Below, in pieces: positions 44,093 to 51,931 of a stretch of DNA of 64,000 bases (position 1 is its first letter; each line of letters begins with the position of its first letter). The notes under the pieces were generated by a model, which saw nothing but the letters and a program-made list of their open reading frames with translations, searched no databases and had not been told where the DNA came from. The translations under genes were made by a program, and so were the position numbers. Source of the DNA: Acetobacterium sp965140355 (GTDB lineage Bacteria > Bacillota > Clostridia > Eubacteriales > Eubacteriaceae). The DNA lies in assembly GCA_965140355.1 (NCBI GenBank), contig OZ223192.1, positions 186,001 to 250,000 of the forward strand, written 5' to 3'.

Positions 44093-44958
44093 TTGATACA
44101 TTGGTTTTTAACAGCCTTAGTGATATTGATTATTTAAAGAGCAACCTGGCAAAATTCAATAATGCCCCTGCGATCTTTTATGCAGAGGCTCCACATGACC
44201 ACGATAGTCATTGGGGGGATAAACAATATCCCCGGGTAGATTATTATATTGACTGGACGGCCAATGCTGAACGAAAGACAGCTGGTGTTTTAATGGTCAA
44301 TGTCTGGTGCCAAACTGGAAAAGCAATCATCCCGGATGATTTTATAAATCCGATTACCGAAAAAATGACAAATCGCTTTTACAAAGATGACGACGGCCAT
44401 TATTGCACCGTCTGGATGCAGAATGATCCATTTGAAAGCGCTGGTGAGGAACCAGCTATCGTTGGCATTACAATCAGCTTTGAAATTATGGCTTTTCCTG
44501 AACAGGCGACATTTACACCAGACCCGGTAATTGGGATGCAGAATTTTATTAAAGATAAGTTTCCGAATAGCATCATCCTATTGGGTGATGATACGACTGG
44601 TGACACGTTTACCCCGGATGATTTGGAGCTTCCAATTGCCTATGTTCGGACGGATAATCAATCATCTGTTTTAAGAGATACTTATGCTGTTAAATGGTTG
44701 CAGGTATCCATCTACATTCATGTGTTTACGCAGAATGTTAAAACCAGAAATGATTTATTACGAGAGATCGTTAATGCTGTAGTCGTTTCAGGTGAATGTT
44801 TGCTTGATGATAATAGCCCGTTATTTTTTCAGCAGGTCAAGATGGATCTGGCAGCAGACCCGTTACGGTTTGGACAGATCACAGTTAATGGGCGTTTTGG
44901 AATCCTCAATGACCAGGAACCAGGCGTTCCATTGACGAAAATAAATTTTATATATTAA
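44089..44958 (+). CDS. Tail terminator-like protein, two-domain
   Basis: 289 residues in two halves of similar make-up (about 1-140 and 145-289). Each ends in a beta segment (VGITISFEIMAF and FGQITVNGRFGIL), as if a tail-terminator domain had been duplicated. The position between gp10-like and sheath genes supports a tail-terminator or XkdJ-like role. Confidence 0.65.
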   Translation: MIDTLVFNSLSDIDYLKSNLAKFNNAPAIFYAEAPHDHDSHWGDKQYPRVDYYIDWTANAERKTAGVLMVNVWCQTGKAIIPDDFINPITEKMTNRFYKDDDGHYCTVWMQNDPFESAGEEPAIVGITISFEIMAFPEQATFTPDPVIGMQNFIKDKFPNSIILLGDDTTGDTFTPDDLELPIAYVRTDNQSSVLRDTYAVKWLQVSIYIHVFTQNVKTRNDLLREIVNAVVVSGECLLDDNSPLFFQQVKMDLAADPLRFGQITVNGRFGILNDQEPGVPLTKINFIY

Positions 44959-44968
44959 GGAGTTACGA

Positions 44969-45187
44969 ATGGCAGAAGCAAAAGAAAAAGCCGTCAAAGC
45001 GGCTATTGAAGAAATTGTTGAAGCCCCGGTAATCGTATATTCGGTACAAGAATATGCAAGCTCGGGGCTTTTTTCTTGCCCACCGGAGTGCGTTTTTGCT
45101 GCTTTCCGGCATAATGGGATCAGCGAGGCGACGTTATCGGAAGCAAAGCGGATCGTCAAAGCATTTTTAACGAAGGAGGTTAAATAA
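44969..45187 (+). CDS. Small protein before tail sheath
   Basis: A 72-residue protein: Ala/Glu-rich helix, then VYSVQEYASSGLFSCPPECV, FAAFRHNGISEATLSEAKRI. Small genes at this position occur in PBSX-like phages. It ends two bases before the sheath start. Role unknown. Confidence 0.65.
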   Translation: MAEAKEKAVKAAIEEIVEAPVIVYSVQEYASSGLFSCPPECVFAAFRHNGISEATLSEAKRIVKAFLTKEVK

Positions 45188-45189
45188 TT

Positions 45190-46602
45190 ATGGGAATTTT
45201 CTTTACAGCGGGTGAAGTGAAAGATCGCCCGGGCGTATATCAAAGATATATCAATGGTGATTCGGGCAATGCCGGCGCTGGAAATGGAACAGTAGCGGCC
45301 GTATTTAGTGGAACGTGGGGACCATTAAATCAATTACAAACAATTGAACAGGATCAAAACTATGCTTTGATTTATGGTAATGAAACAGAAATCATTGATT
45401 TAATTGCGAAAGGTGGCGCGTCAAAAGTATTGGCTGTTCGGGTTGGAACAGGCGGCGTAAAAGGTAGCGTTGTCCTTAAAGATACGACGGGTACCCCGGT
45501 TAATGCAATTACTGCTACTTTAAAATATGAGGGTACACGGGCATTAGGCTATATTATTCGTGACGTTTTGGGTGATGCAGCCAGTCGCGAAATGTTAATC
45601 ACGGAGGATGGCGCAATTCTTGAAAAAATAAGGTTTGCAGTTAGCAGCAGCGGAGAAGTTGATTCGCTTATTGAAGCGGCTTCTAGCTCAATCTATGTTG
45701 ATTTGGTTAAGTCTGTCGGATATGCAGGAACTGGTAAATTAGCCCTGGTAGCTTCAGGAACGTTTACGGGAGGAACAAACCCAACGGTTACGACTGAGGC
45801 TTATTCCAATGGATTTGCCCTTCTGGAAACAAAAAAATGGGATTGTGTGGCGGTCAATACGAATGATACAGCTGTGCATGCCGTTTTATCTGGGTTTGTT
45901 AATCGTATGTATTTATTGGGCCGAATGGGCTTTGCGGTAATCGGCGAACCATCGTCTGTTGTATATGAGACGCGTTTGGCTAATGCATTGGCTTACAATG
46001 ATTATAATACGATTTATGTTGGCATGGGCTACAAGAACAGCGCAGGAGACAGCATTGAAGGCTGGAAAGCAGCGGCATTAATAGCCGGATTGGTTGCGGC
46101 AATCCCATCGACACAGAGCATTACCCATGTTGTAATAAGCGATGCGGTGTCGTTAATCGAAACCTTGACAGATACACAATATAAGAATGCTAAAAAAAAT
46201 GGCATGATTGCATTATCCACCTCGCCCGAAGATAAAATCTGGATTGACGCTGGTATTACGACCCTAACCACCCCAAGTGGTGAGGACGATAAAGGATGGC
46301 AAAAAATAAAACGCGTTAAGATTCGTTTTGAGATGATGACACGTATCGATAATGCAATTGCACCATTGTCTGGACAGGTTGATTCGACCGATGACGGGAA
46401 AACAACCGTAATTCAGGTTGCTCAAGGTATTTTAAATGAAATGGTCGCTGAAACGAAATTATATTCGGGCGCTTCTGTTGAATTGATTAACGATAGTACC
46501 GCAGATCCGGACTCAGCATACTTCAAAATTTCGGGCATAGATATTGATTCGCTTGAAAAATTCTATCTTGTGTATGCTTTTAAATTTAATAATGCTGCTT
46601 AA
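45190..46602 (+). CDS. xkdK: Contractile tail sheath protein
   Basis: A 470-residue XkdK-type sheath: GEVKDRPGVYQRYINGDSGN start, a variable beta insertion in the middle, and the C-terminal RVKIRFEMMTRIDNAIAPLS and VELINDSTADPDSAYFKISG conserved core. It establishes that the phage is a myovirus with a contractile tail. Confidence 0.95.
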   Translation: MGIFFTAGEVKDRPGVYQRYINGDSGNAGAGNGTVAAVFSGTWGPLNQLQTIEQDQNYALIYGNETEIIDLIAKGGASKVLAVRVGTGGVKGSVVLKDTTGTPVNAITATLKYEGTRALGYIIRDVLGDAASREMLITEDGAILEKIRFAVSSSGEVDSLIEAASSSIYVDLVKSVGYAGTGKLALVASGTFTGGTNPTVTTEAYSNGFALLETKKWDCVAVNTNDTAVHAVLSGFVNRMYLLGRMGFAVIGEPSSVVYETRLANALAYNDYNTIYVGMGYKNSAGDSIEGWKAAALIAGLVAAIPSTQSITHVVISDAVSLIETLTDTQYKNAKKNGMIALSTSPEDKIWIDAGITTLTTPSGEDDKGWQKIKRVKIRFEMMTRIDNAIAPLSGQVDSTDDGKTTVIQVAQGILNEMVAETKLYSGASVELINDSTADPDSAYFKISGIDIDSLEKFYLVYAFKFNNAA

Positions 46603-46629
46603 CTTAAAGCAGAGAGAGGATTAAAAAAA

Positions 46630-47100
46630 ATGAATAATAATCAAGCAACTCTTGATGTTAGAAACCTGATCACCGGCAAGGATGGTCAGGTTTTTATTAC
46701 GACTTCAAGTGGGAATCAAATCTTTCTGGCTGAACTCGATGATTTTACAGCGCAGCTGAATGTTAGTAACATTGATGTGCAACCCGTTGGATCAGCGTTA
46801 ACATTTGCTGTTCCAAGTGGGTATACGGTGGCGGTAAATTTCACCGAAATGGTTGTCCGTGACGATGTCATGTTAAAAGAAATTTTCGATGACCTTCAAA
46901 AGGGATACTTCCCTTCGTGGGACATCCAGGGAAAATTATCGCGAAGAGATGGCCAGGTATCCAGACAAGTCTTTAGAAACTGTGTACTGGATGGATCGCT
47001 GGATCTGATGAGCATAAAGCCTGGTGAAGTCGTTAAACGAGCGGTCAGCTTAAGATGTAATGCGATTCCTGAATTAATGGAACTATTTAAAACGGCTTAA
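46630..47100 (+). CDS. xkdM: Tail tube protein
   Basis: A 156-residue XkdM-type tube protein: VRNLITGKDGQVFITTSSGN, AVNFTEMVVRDDVMLKEIFD and a C-terminal ERAVSLR-like core (VKRAVSLRCNAIPEL). It follows the sheath in the standard order. Confidence 0.93.
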   Translation: MNNNQATLDVRNLITGKDGQVFITTSSGNQIFLAELDDFTAQLNVSNIDVQPVGSALTFAVPSGYTVAVNFTEMVVRDDVMLKEIFDDLQKGYFPSWDIQGKLSRRDGQVSRQVFRNCVLDGSLDLMSIKPGEVVKRAVSLRCNAIPELMELFKTA

Positions 47101-47111
47101 GGAGGCTAAAT

Positions 47112-47651
47112 ATGAATGAATATGATGAAATTATGGTAAATGTGGATCAGGGCGAACCAGTAACTCAGATGAGCAAAGAAGATCTGCTCATGAATGAGGA
47201 TGCGTTACTGGCAGGATTATTGGAAGCGGCCAATTATTCCGATGATAAAGAATCACGTAAAAAAATTGATATCGTTCGACACGGAAAGAAATATTTTGAG
47301 TTCACGATCCGGCCGCTGTCTGAAGAAGAAAATAATGATTGCCTAAAGGCGTCAACCAAACGGTTGAATAACCCCATGGGTAAAAAATATCCCAAAATTG
47401 ATGGGGATGTTAACTATGTGGCATTGAGAAGCCGGAAAATTTATACCGCCACTATCCCGGAAGATCGCAAGAAGCTGTGGGATAATCAGAAGGTTAAGAA
47501 TTCTCTGAATGTATTAACTGCGCTTGATGTCATTGAAAAAGCGCTCCTTGCCGGGGAAAAAAGTCGCGTGATCGAATATATCGACGAACTAAGTGGTTTT
47601 AATAACGATGTTTCAGACGAAGAGGAAAAAGAAGAATTTATAAAAAACTAA
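47112..47651 (+). CDS. xkdN: Tail assembly chaperone, short form
   Basis: A 179-residue XkdN-type chaperone: acidic N-terminus, IDIVRHGKKYFEFTIRPLSE, NPMGKKYPKIDGDVNYVALR, acidic C-terminus. It sits between tube and tape measure genes. It ends on a slippery A AAA AAC directly before its TAA, so a share of ribosomes should slip by -1 into the frame that continues to 47827. Confidence 0.92.
   Translation: MNEYDEIMVNVDQGEPVTQMSKEDLLMNEDALLAGLLEAANYSDDKESRKKIDIVRHGKKYFEFTIRPLSEEENNDCLKASTKRLNNPMGKKYPKIDGDVNYVALRSRKIYTATIPEDRKKLWDNQKVKNSLNVLTALDVIEKALLAGEKSRVIEYIDELSGFNNDVSDEEEKEEFIKN
47642..47648 (+). other. Programmed -1 ribosomal frameshift site
   Basis: A AAA AAC in the correct phase (ATA AAA AAC TAA in the zero frame). 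After a -1 slip the next codons are CTA ATT ATG GCA, in frame with the 47654-47827 ORF. This matches the G/GT tail chaperone arrangement of many phages. Confidence 0.85.
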
Positions 47652-47653
47652 TT

Positions 47654-47827
47654 ATGGCAGGGGGAGAAACCTATTTGATCCATCGAATCTGGCAGCAAAA
47701 AGGCATTCTCCCTTCTGTCTTGCTTAAATTACGCAATTCGACTGATCAATCAGATAAATGGGAATATCGATTCTTGATGGCGTCTGAACGGGTTGAAATG
47801 GAACCTATGGATAAAGGTACGAATTAA
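47654..47827 (+). CDS. Tail assembly chaperone, frameshift extension
   Basis: A 57-codon frame: MAGGETYLIHRIWQQKG, ILPSVLLKLRNSTDQ, ending MDKGTN. It lies in the -1 frame right after xkdN and is probably made only as the C-terminus of the fusion, although an ATG is present. The size and place fit the T part of the GT protein that binds the tape measure. Confidence 0.8.
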   Translation: MAGGETYLIHRIWQQKGILPSVLLKLRNSTDQSDKWEYRFLMASERVEMEPMDKGTN

Positions 47828-47854
47828 TTTTACTGAGAATCAGAGGTGTAAATA

Positions 47855-48280
47855 GTGAAAATAATTATTGAATGCGAACCAAAGGAATGGCCTGCAATTG
47901 CAATGGCTTTACAAAAGCAGGCCGAAAATATTGATGATGTTACTGAAAATGTTGTAAAAAAAATCAGTGAAGAACTTAGTAAGATTAGATTCTCAGAACC
48001 TATTCGTTCTAATGAAATCAAAGATTCATTTGAAAATAGTGATAAAGACGGAGCAAAACATGAAGAATTGCAATGGCAGTGTGTATCACACTGGTTGTAT
48101 ATGTTGTATCAAAATTATCTGCATGATAAAAAAATCGATAAAAACAAACCAGAGGAAATGCCATGTAGTACGTGCGAGCTGGCCGTTCAATGTGGGTCGT
48201 GTCCACCACTTAATTTTTGGATTCTAAATTCCGTTAACGGCGGGCAAAGACTCCCGTTTGGAGCGATTAAACCTGATTAA
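47855..48280 (+). CDS. CPPLNF-type zinc protein, copy A
   Basis: 141 residues from a GTG start (AGAGGTG upstream). A helical N-terminus is followed by a domain with CVSHW, PCSTC, CGSCPPLNFWIL and NGGQ. The same domain occurs in the protein at 51300. The five Cys and one His suggest a zinc fold. Each copy is convergent with a small minus-strand gene of another shared family. I do not recognise a named family or function. Confidence 0.7.
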   Translation: MKIIIECEPKEWPAIAMALQKQAENIDDVTENVVKKISEELSKIRFSEPIRSNEIKDSFENSDKDGAKHEELQWQCVSHWLYMLYQNYLHDKKIDKNKPEEMPCSTCELAVQCGSCPPLNFWILNSVNGGQRLPFGAIKPD

Positions 48281-48464
48281 TTTGTTCGTATATAGGACAT
48301 TCGTGCTGACAAGCGTAACTATCGGGACATTTGTATCCGGTAGCACGAAGGCCCGGTGAGCTCATGCTGAGTAGGAAATATTCGACATACTCGACATGGA
48401 TCGTCCTTTCTTCTTCAAAATAATCACAATAACCAGTTACAGGCTTAATGATTTTTTTAGACAC
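48267..48464 (-). CDS. TGYC-type small Cys protein, copy A
   Basis: 65 residues, GTG start at 48464 with GGTGG upstream: VTGYCDYFEEERTIHVEYVE, then GYKCPDSYACQHECPIYEQ. The four Cys in a C-terminal cluster plus the first suggest metal binding. Copy B at 51631 shares TGYC-x6-RTI-x3-Y. It has its own promoter and operator-like dyad at 48488-48541 and overlaps the convergent copy A plus-strand gene by 14 bases. Confidence 0.75.
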   Translation of the reverse strand: MSKKIIKPVTGYCDYFEEERTIHVEYVEYFLLSMSSPGLRATGYKCPDSYACQHECPIYEQINQV

Positions 48465-48487
48465 TTTTTTACCACCTTTCAATTATT

Positions 48488-48541
48488 TCAACTATGCAGA
48501 GTTGATAACTTAATTATATGAGGATGCTCTATGTGAAACAA
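48488..48541 (-). promoter_or_regulatory. Promoter and operator-like dyad of TGYC copy A
   Basis: On the minus strand: TTGTTT (-35, 48541-48536), 17 bases, TATAAT (-10, 48518-48513), seven bases, then the dyad TCAACT-N6-AGTTGA (48505-48488) at the expected start of transcription. Copy B has identical spacing. Confidence 0.8.
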
Positions 48542-48641
48542 GAGTAAAAATGATTAGTCAAAGAAACGAGATAAGGAATTACTGTTGAGTTTTGTTCAGC
48601 TTTACTGTATTATTTTAATAAAAGATAATCAGGAGGATGAA

Positions 48642-49025
48642 ATGAAAAAAGAATCGTTTATTGATGAGATAAAGAGAGTTCCTGAAGAAGTTGTCCAAAA
48701 ACTTGTGGATGGAGAAAACATTTCGACTTGTGTCAAATTACTGCAAGAATATGAAGAATACTCAAGCATGGAGAAAAGCAGGTTACAAGACCTATTTAGC
48801 ACGGCGTTTAGTTATACCATGAATGAAAAAATTGCTAATGATTATGAAGAAAACAGAGATAAATTTGATATAACCCATTATCAAATAATCACTGCCGGAA
48901 ATGAAAATGTGTGTGAAAAGTGCCTAAAAAAAGAAGGAAAACGTCACAGAATTGATAAACGAAAAGCTGGTGTCAATTTCCCGCCGTTTCATTTGGGATG
49001 TAAATGTTCAGCAATATTTGAGTAG
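48642..49025 (+). CDS. Stand-alone MuF C-terminal-type protein
   Basis: 127 residues from the ATG at 48642 (AGGAGG upstream). An acidic helical N-terminus is followed by HYQIITAGNENVCEKCLKKE and FPPFHLGCKCSAIFE, the zinc-type C-terminal domain of MuF/minor head proteins. It lies far from the head genes, inside the tail module, so it is probably accessory. It could be carried in the capsid or mimic MuF; this is inference. Confidence 0.7.
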   Translation: MKKESFIDEIKRVPEEVVQKLVDGENISTCVKLLQEYEEYSSMEKSRLQDLFSTAFSYTMNEKIANDYEENRDKFDITHYQIITAGNENVCEKCLKKEGKRHRIDKRKAGVNFPPFHLGCKCSAIFE

Positions 49026-49037
49026 AAAGGTCTGAAG

Positions 49038-49766
49038 ATGAAAAAACAATTTTATTTAGTCGTTTGTTTCGTTGCTTTTACGCTGTTCTTCATTTCTGGT
49101 TGCGCTGCTAAGGACCCTTTGGTGGGTAGTTGGGTTTTAACTAATGATGATGAAATGTTCAACGATTATACTTTTTATCCAGATGGAACATTTGAATCTT
49201 ATGGCGCAATATTTGATAAAAGCAAACTAACGGATACATATTCAAGAACTGTTGTTGGAAATAATTTCTTTCATTCGGTTGGTAAATATGTTATTGATGG
49301 AGACAAGGTAGCATTAATTATTGATGGATATGATTCAAATTTCACTTTTAAAAAAACTGGTGACGAATTGGAATGGAAAAGTGAAAAGGGTAAAGAATTT
49401 AAATATGCAAAATCAAGTTCATTTGACAATCAATTAATAGGTAAATGGGAATTGGATTATGATTATTATAAAGGTATTGATACAGAAGGAGACATGTCAA
49501 CAGTTGTTATGAACTTTCAATTCCTGGATAATAATTTCTGTTTGCTTGATACAAATGGGAATTCAGGTATAGCCACCAGATCTTATTGTAATTACGAACT
49601 GAGTAATAAAACATTAACTATAACTTTTCAAGACGGTGTTTTAATGAAAGTTCTTTGCGAGCAGGATGACAATTCGCTCGGTTTGACATTCGACGGCGGT
49701 ATAAATCCAATTAAATTAATAAAAATTGATGATGACAAAACATTTCAACACCAACCTATCGAATAA
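49038..49766 (+). CDS. Prophage lipoprotein with two lipocalin-like repeats
   Basis: 242 residues; lipobox FISGC near residues 18-22. Two repeats begin DPLVGSWVLTNDDEMFNDYT and NQLIGKWELDYDYYKGIDTE, each followed by FxFxDxxxF-type strands, resembling small lipocalin-like beta barrels. Prophage lipoproteins can block superinfection at the membrane; that is a known role in other phages and only a guess here. It is AT-rich cargo within the tail region. Confidence 0.7.
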   Translation: MKKQFYLVVCFVAFTLFFISGCAAKDPLVGSWVLTNDDEMFNDYTFYPDGTFESYGAIFDKSKLTDTYSRTVVGNNFFHSVGKYVIDGDKVALIIDGYDSNFTFKKTGDELEWKSEKGKEFKYAKSSSFDNQLIGKWELDYDYYKGIDTEGDMSTVVMNFQFLDNNFCLLDTNGNSGIATRSYCNYELSNKTLTITFQDGVLMKVLCEQDDNSLGLTFDGGINPIKLIKIDDDKTFQHQPIE

Positions 49767-49797
49767 ATTTCTAAAAAACATACAACGAAAATATTGC

Positions 49798-49846
49798 TTG
49801 ACTTTCTGTGACACAATAATTATAATTTAATTGTGGCACAGAAAGT
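49798..49846 (+). promoter_or_regulatory. Promoter overlapped by a 17-bp-arm dyad
   Basis: TTGACT (49798-49803), 17 bases, TATAAT (49821-49826). The arms ACTTTCTGTGACACAAT (49801-49817) and ATTGTGGCACAGAAAGT (49830-49846) are inverted repeats with one mismatch and bracket the -10. This is a strong candidate operator for the ribbon-helix-helix protein encoded next. Confidence 0.88.
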
Positions 49847-49857
49847 GAGGTGAATAC

Positions 49858-50037
49858 ATGACACCACGAACAGGAAGACCAAAATCAGAAAATCCAAAGA
49901 CTGTTGAAGTTAAAGCTCGAATCGATGTTGAAACGAATGAAGAATTGATTAAATTCTGCAAGAAGTACAATCTCACGAGAACGGATGTAGTCAGAAAAGG
50001 CATTAAATGTGTTTTGGACAAAGAAAACAAAAAATAA
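49858..50037 (+). CDS. Ribbon-helix-helix (Arc/CopG-like) repressor
   Basis: A 59-residue RHH protein: basic N-arm, VEVKARIDVETNEELIKFCK (strand and helix A), LTRTDVVRKGIKCVLDKEN (helix B). The family binds operators as dimers of dimers; the dyad at its own promoter is a likely target, giving autoregulation. It stands before an antirepressor-type gene, like Arc before Ant in P22. GTGAGGTG site upstream. Confidence 0.88.
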   Translation: MTPRTGRPKSENPKTVEVKARIDVETNEELIKFCKKYNLTRTDVVRKGIKCVLDKENKK

Positions 50038-50135
50038 GAAACAGCCCGATACCCTGAGAAAGTATATACGGACTGTTTCAGATCGAAAGAAGTTCTTTCT
50101 ATGAAATAGTTTATCACAGAACAAGACTTCTTTCA
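50038..50135 (+). other. Inverted repeats between repressor and antirepressor genes
   Basis: GAAACAG (50039) pairs with CTGTTTC (50075-50081), and GAAAGAAGT (about 50085) with ACTTCTTTC (about 50127). They could attenuate read-through to the antirepressor gene or hide its start. No T-tract makes either a standard terminator. Confidence 0.4.
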
Positions 50136-50156
50136 AGTAACGAAAGGAGATATAAC

Positions 50157-51239
50157 ATGAATGCTATAAGCATTAATAACCACGAATTGGGAATAAAAGA
50201 ATACTGCGGACAGAGGGTTGTTACCCTTGGTGACATTGATAATGTACATCAAAGGCCAAAAGGTACTGCAAGAAGAAGTTTCAATACCCACAAGAAGCGT
50301 TTCATTGAAAATGAAGACTATTTCTTCTTGAATTCTCAAACGAACGAAATTCGTACGTTTGGAATAAACAGCCCTAGAGGGGCATATGTCGTCACCGAAA
50401 CCGGCTACCTCATGCTAGTCAAATCCTTCACGGATGATCTGGCGTGGGAGGTGCAACGCAAACTGGTTAAATCATATTTTCGAGGGCGAGCGTTAGAGCA
50501 AACGGCACCGGTACCAAGCACAGATGACTTAACCCCAAAATTCTTTGACGGAAAACCAGTCATGACGGTGAGAGATGTTGAAGCATTTTCGGGGATCTCG
50601 GCATTCAACATCAAATATCATATAAAAAGTGATTATGATATTGTCGAAGGGGTTGACTATCAACTAATCAAAGGGGCAGAGCTTCAGAAATTTAAACGAG
50701 AGAACCGCGGTTCTTCGGCAATGGCAAAATCTCTATACGTTTTGGTCAGATCCGGTGTTGAAAAAATAATCATGCATGCACCAAATTATTCAAAAGAAAT
50801 GACGGTATTGGTGCAAGCTTATTTTGGAACACCAATCAATCAAGACAACCCATTACCAAAGATCGGAGACGGCACCAATACAATGTTCGTGGATTGTTTC
50901 AACGGCGATCTAAATAAAGTCTTTGGTTATATTGCGTTCCTAAATGAAGAACTCAGGGAGGCGCAACGATCCAAGGAAGATATAACCGAATTGATTGGCG
51001 AAAAGGGAATGCCACGATCGACTCGAATTCAGCTTTTAATGAAATATGTGGATCATCAGAAATGCAAGATTCTCGATGGAAAGAAAGCGTACAATACATT
51101 TAGTGCTGGTGAAGCTTACGGCGCAATCCAGTTTGCACAGTGTATTGGCGATATTTCACCAGAAAAAGCAAGGAAATTGGAAGATGACGTTTATAAACTG
51201 TTTCTCAGTATAGATCAGGATGGAAATCTGAAAAAATAA
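50157..51239 (+). CDS. ORF6N-type phage antirepressor
   Basis: 360 residues. The N-terminal ORF6N/BRO-like domain has YCGQRVVTLGDIDNVHQRPK, ARRSFNTHKKRFIENEDYFF and GAYVVTETGYLMLVKSFTDD. A second DNA-binding segment (VMTVRDVEAFSGISAFNIK) and a helical C-terminus follow. Antirepressors inactivate phage repressors and so trigger induction. With the RHH gene upstream it forms an immI-like switch placed in the late region, as in P22. AAAGGAG precedes the ATG. Confidence 0.85.
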   Translation: MNAISINNHELGIKEYCGQRVVTLGDIDNVHQRPKGTARRSFNTHKKRFIENEDYFFLNSQTNEIRTFGINSPRGAYVVTETGYLMLVKSFTDDLAWEVQRKLVKSYFRGRALEQTAPVPSTDDLTPKFFDGKPVMTVRDVEAFSGISAFNIKYHIKSDYDIVEGVDYQLIKGAELQKFKRENRGSSAMAKSLYVLVRSGVEKIIMHAPNYSKEMTVLVQAYFGTPINQDNPLPKIGDGTNTMFVDCFNGDLNKVFGYIAFLNEELREAQRSKEDITELIGEKGMPRSTRIQLLMKYVDHQKCKILDGKKAYNTFSAGEAYGAIQFAQCIGDISPEKARKLEDDVYKLFLSIDQDGNLKK

Positions 51240-51244
51240 TGAGT

Positions 51245-51269
51245 AAAGCATCCGAAAGGGTGCTTTTTT
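51245..51269 (+). terminator. Intrinsic terminator
   Basis: AAAGCATCC GAAA GGGTGCTTT hairpin then T residues. It closely resembles the one at 32704. Confidence 0.82.
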
Positions 51270-51299
51270 AATGCAAAAAATCGAAAGGAGGGAATGAAA

Positions 51300-51602
51300 A
51301 TGAATAACAAAACCTACAAACCGCTAGAAACCAATGAGCAACAGTTTTTGTGCGTGTCCCATTGGATTGATGCGATGTATCCGGTTTTTATTGATGTTAT
51401 TACGGGTGTCATGAAAGATGATGAACCAGAAACGATTATTGAGAAAATAAAGATGGATGCAAAATTACCTTGCCGAACCTGCAAACCCGAACTTCACGAT
51501 GTTTGCGATTTGTGCCCGCCGCTTAATTTTCAAGTGTTAGAGAAATACAACGGCGGGCAACAGATAGAAGCAGGCGGAGCCTATTACCCTAGACAATTAT
51601 AA
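51300..51602 (+). CDS. CPPLNF-type zinc protein, copy B
   Basis: 100 residues from the ATG at 51300 (AAAGGAGG, nine bases). CVSHWIDAMY, PCRTCKPE, CDLCPPLNFQVL and NGGQ match copy A at 47855, but the long N-terminal extension of copy A is missing. It is convergent with the TGYC copy B gene, 28 bases away. The repeated pairing suggests that the two proteins work together. Function unknown. Confidence 0.72.
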   Translation: MNNKTYKPLETNEQQFLCVSHWIDAMYPVFIDVITGVMKDDEPETIIEKIKMDAKLPCRTCKPELHDVCDLCPPLNFQVLEKYNGGQQIEAGGAYYPRQL

Positions 51603-51630
51603 CGGGGGCGAGATTGTTGTAGATTTCACA

Positions 51631-51795
51631 CTAGTCAAAATAACTGTAATTAGCAGCGTCGGGGCAGGCGTTGCGATCACGCAGATATTCTGCGGAATTT
51701 GGTGTTTTTTTTCTGATGAATGCATAGGTGATCGGGATTGTGCGGTCGGCATCGTGAAGCTCGCAATAGCCAGTAGCATATTTTTTAAAACTCAT
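51631..51795 (-). CDS. TGYC-type small Cys protein, copy B
   Basis: 54 residues, ATG at 51795 with AAAGGAGC upstream: MSFKKYATGYCELHDADRTI, then PITYAFI and an ending with a single later Cys (NACPDAANYSYFD). It matches copy A in the first half but has lost most of the Cys cluster, so it may be shorter or diverged. It is transcribed against the late operon from its own promoter (51819-51872). Confidence 0.72.
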   Translation of the reverse strand: MSFKKYATGYCELHDADRTIPITYAFIRKKTPNSAEYLRDRNACPDAANYSYFD

Positions 51796-51818
51796 TGGAT
51801 TGCTCCTTTCAAATTAAT

Positions 51819-51872
51819 TCAACTTTTTTGAGTTGATCAATTAATTATAAAAGTGCAGTTGAGTAGAAACAA
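51819..51872 (-). promoter_or_regulatory. Promoter and operator-like dyad of TGYC copy B
   Basis: Minus strand: TTGTTT (51872-51867), 17 bases, TATAAT (51849-51844), seven bases, dyad TCAACT-N6-AGTTGA (51836-51819). Every spacing equals that of copy A at 48488-48541. Confidence 0.8.
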
Positions 51873-51931
51873 GAGTAAATAAAAAGGTACCTTGCTGTGA
51901 CTTTTTGTTTTAAAAGGAAAGGAGGAATTAA

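Noticed and set aside
48267..48464. Treating the minus-strand ORF as a shadow of the plus gene
   Set aside because: It overlaps the plus gene by only 14 bases, has its own promoter and RBS, and has a paralogue at 51631.
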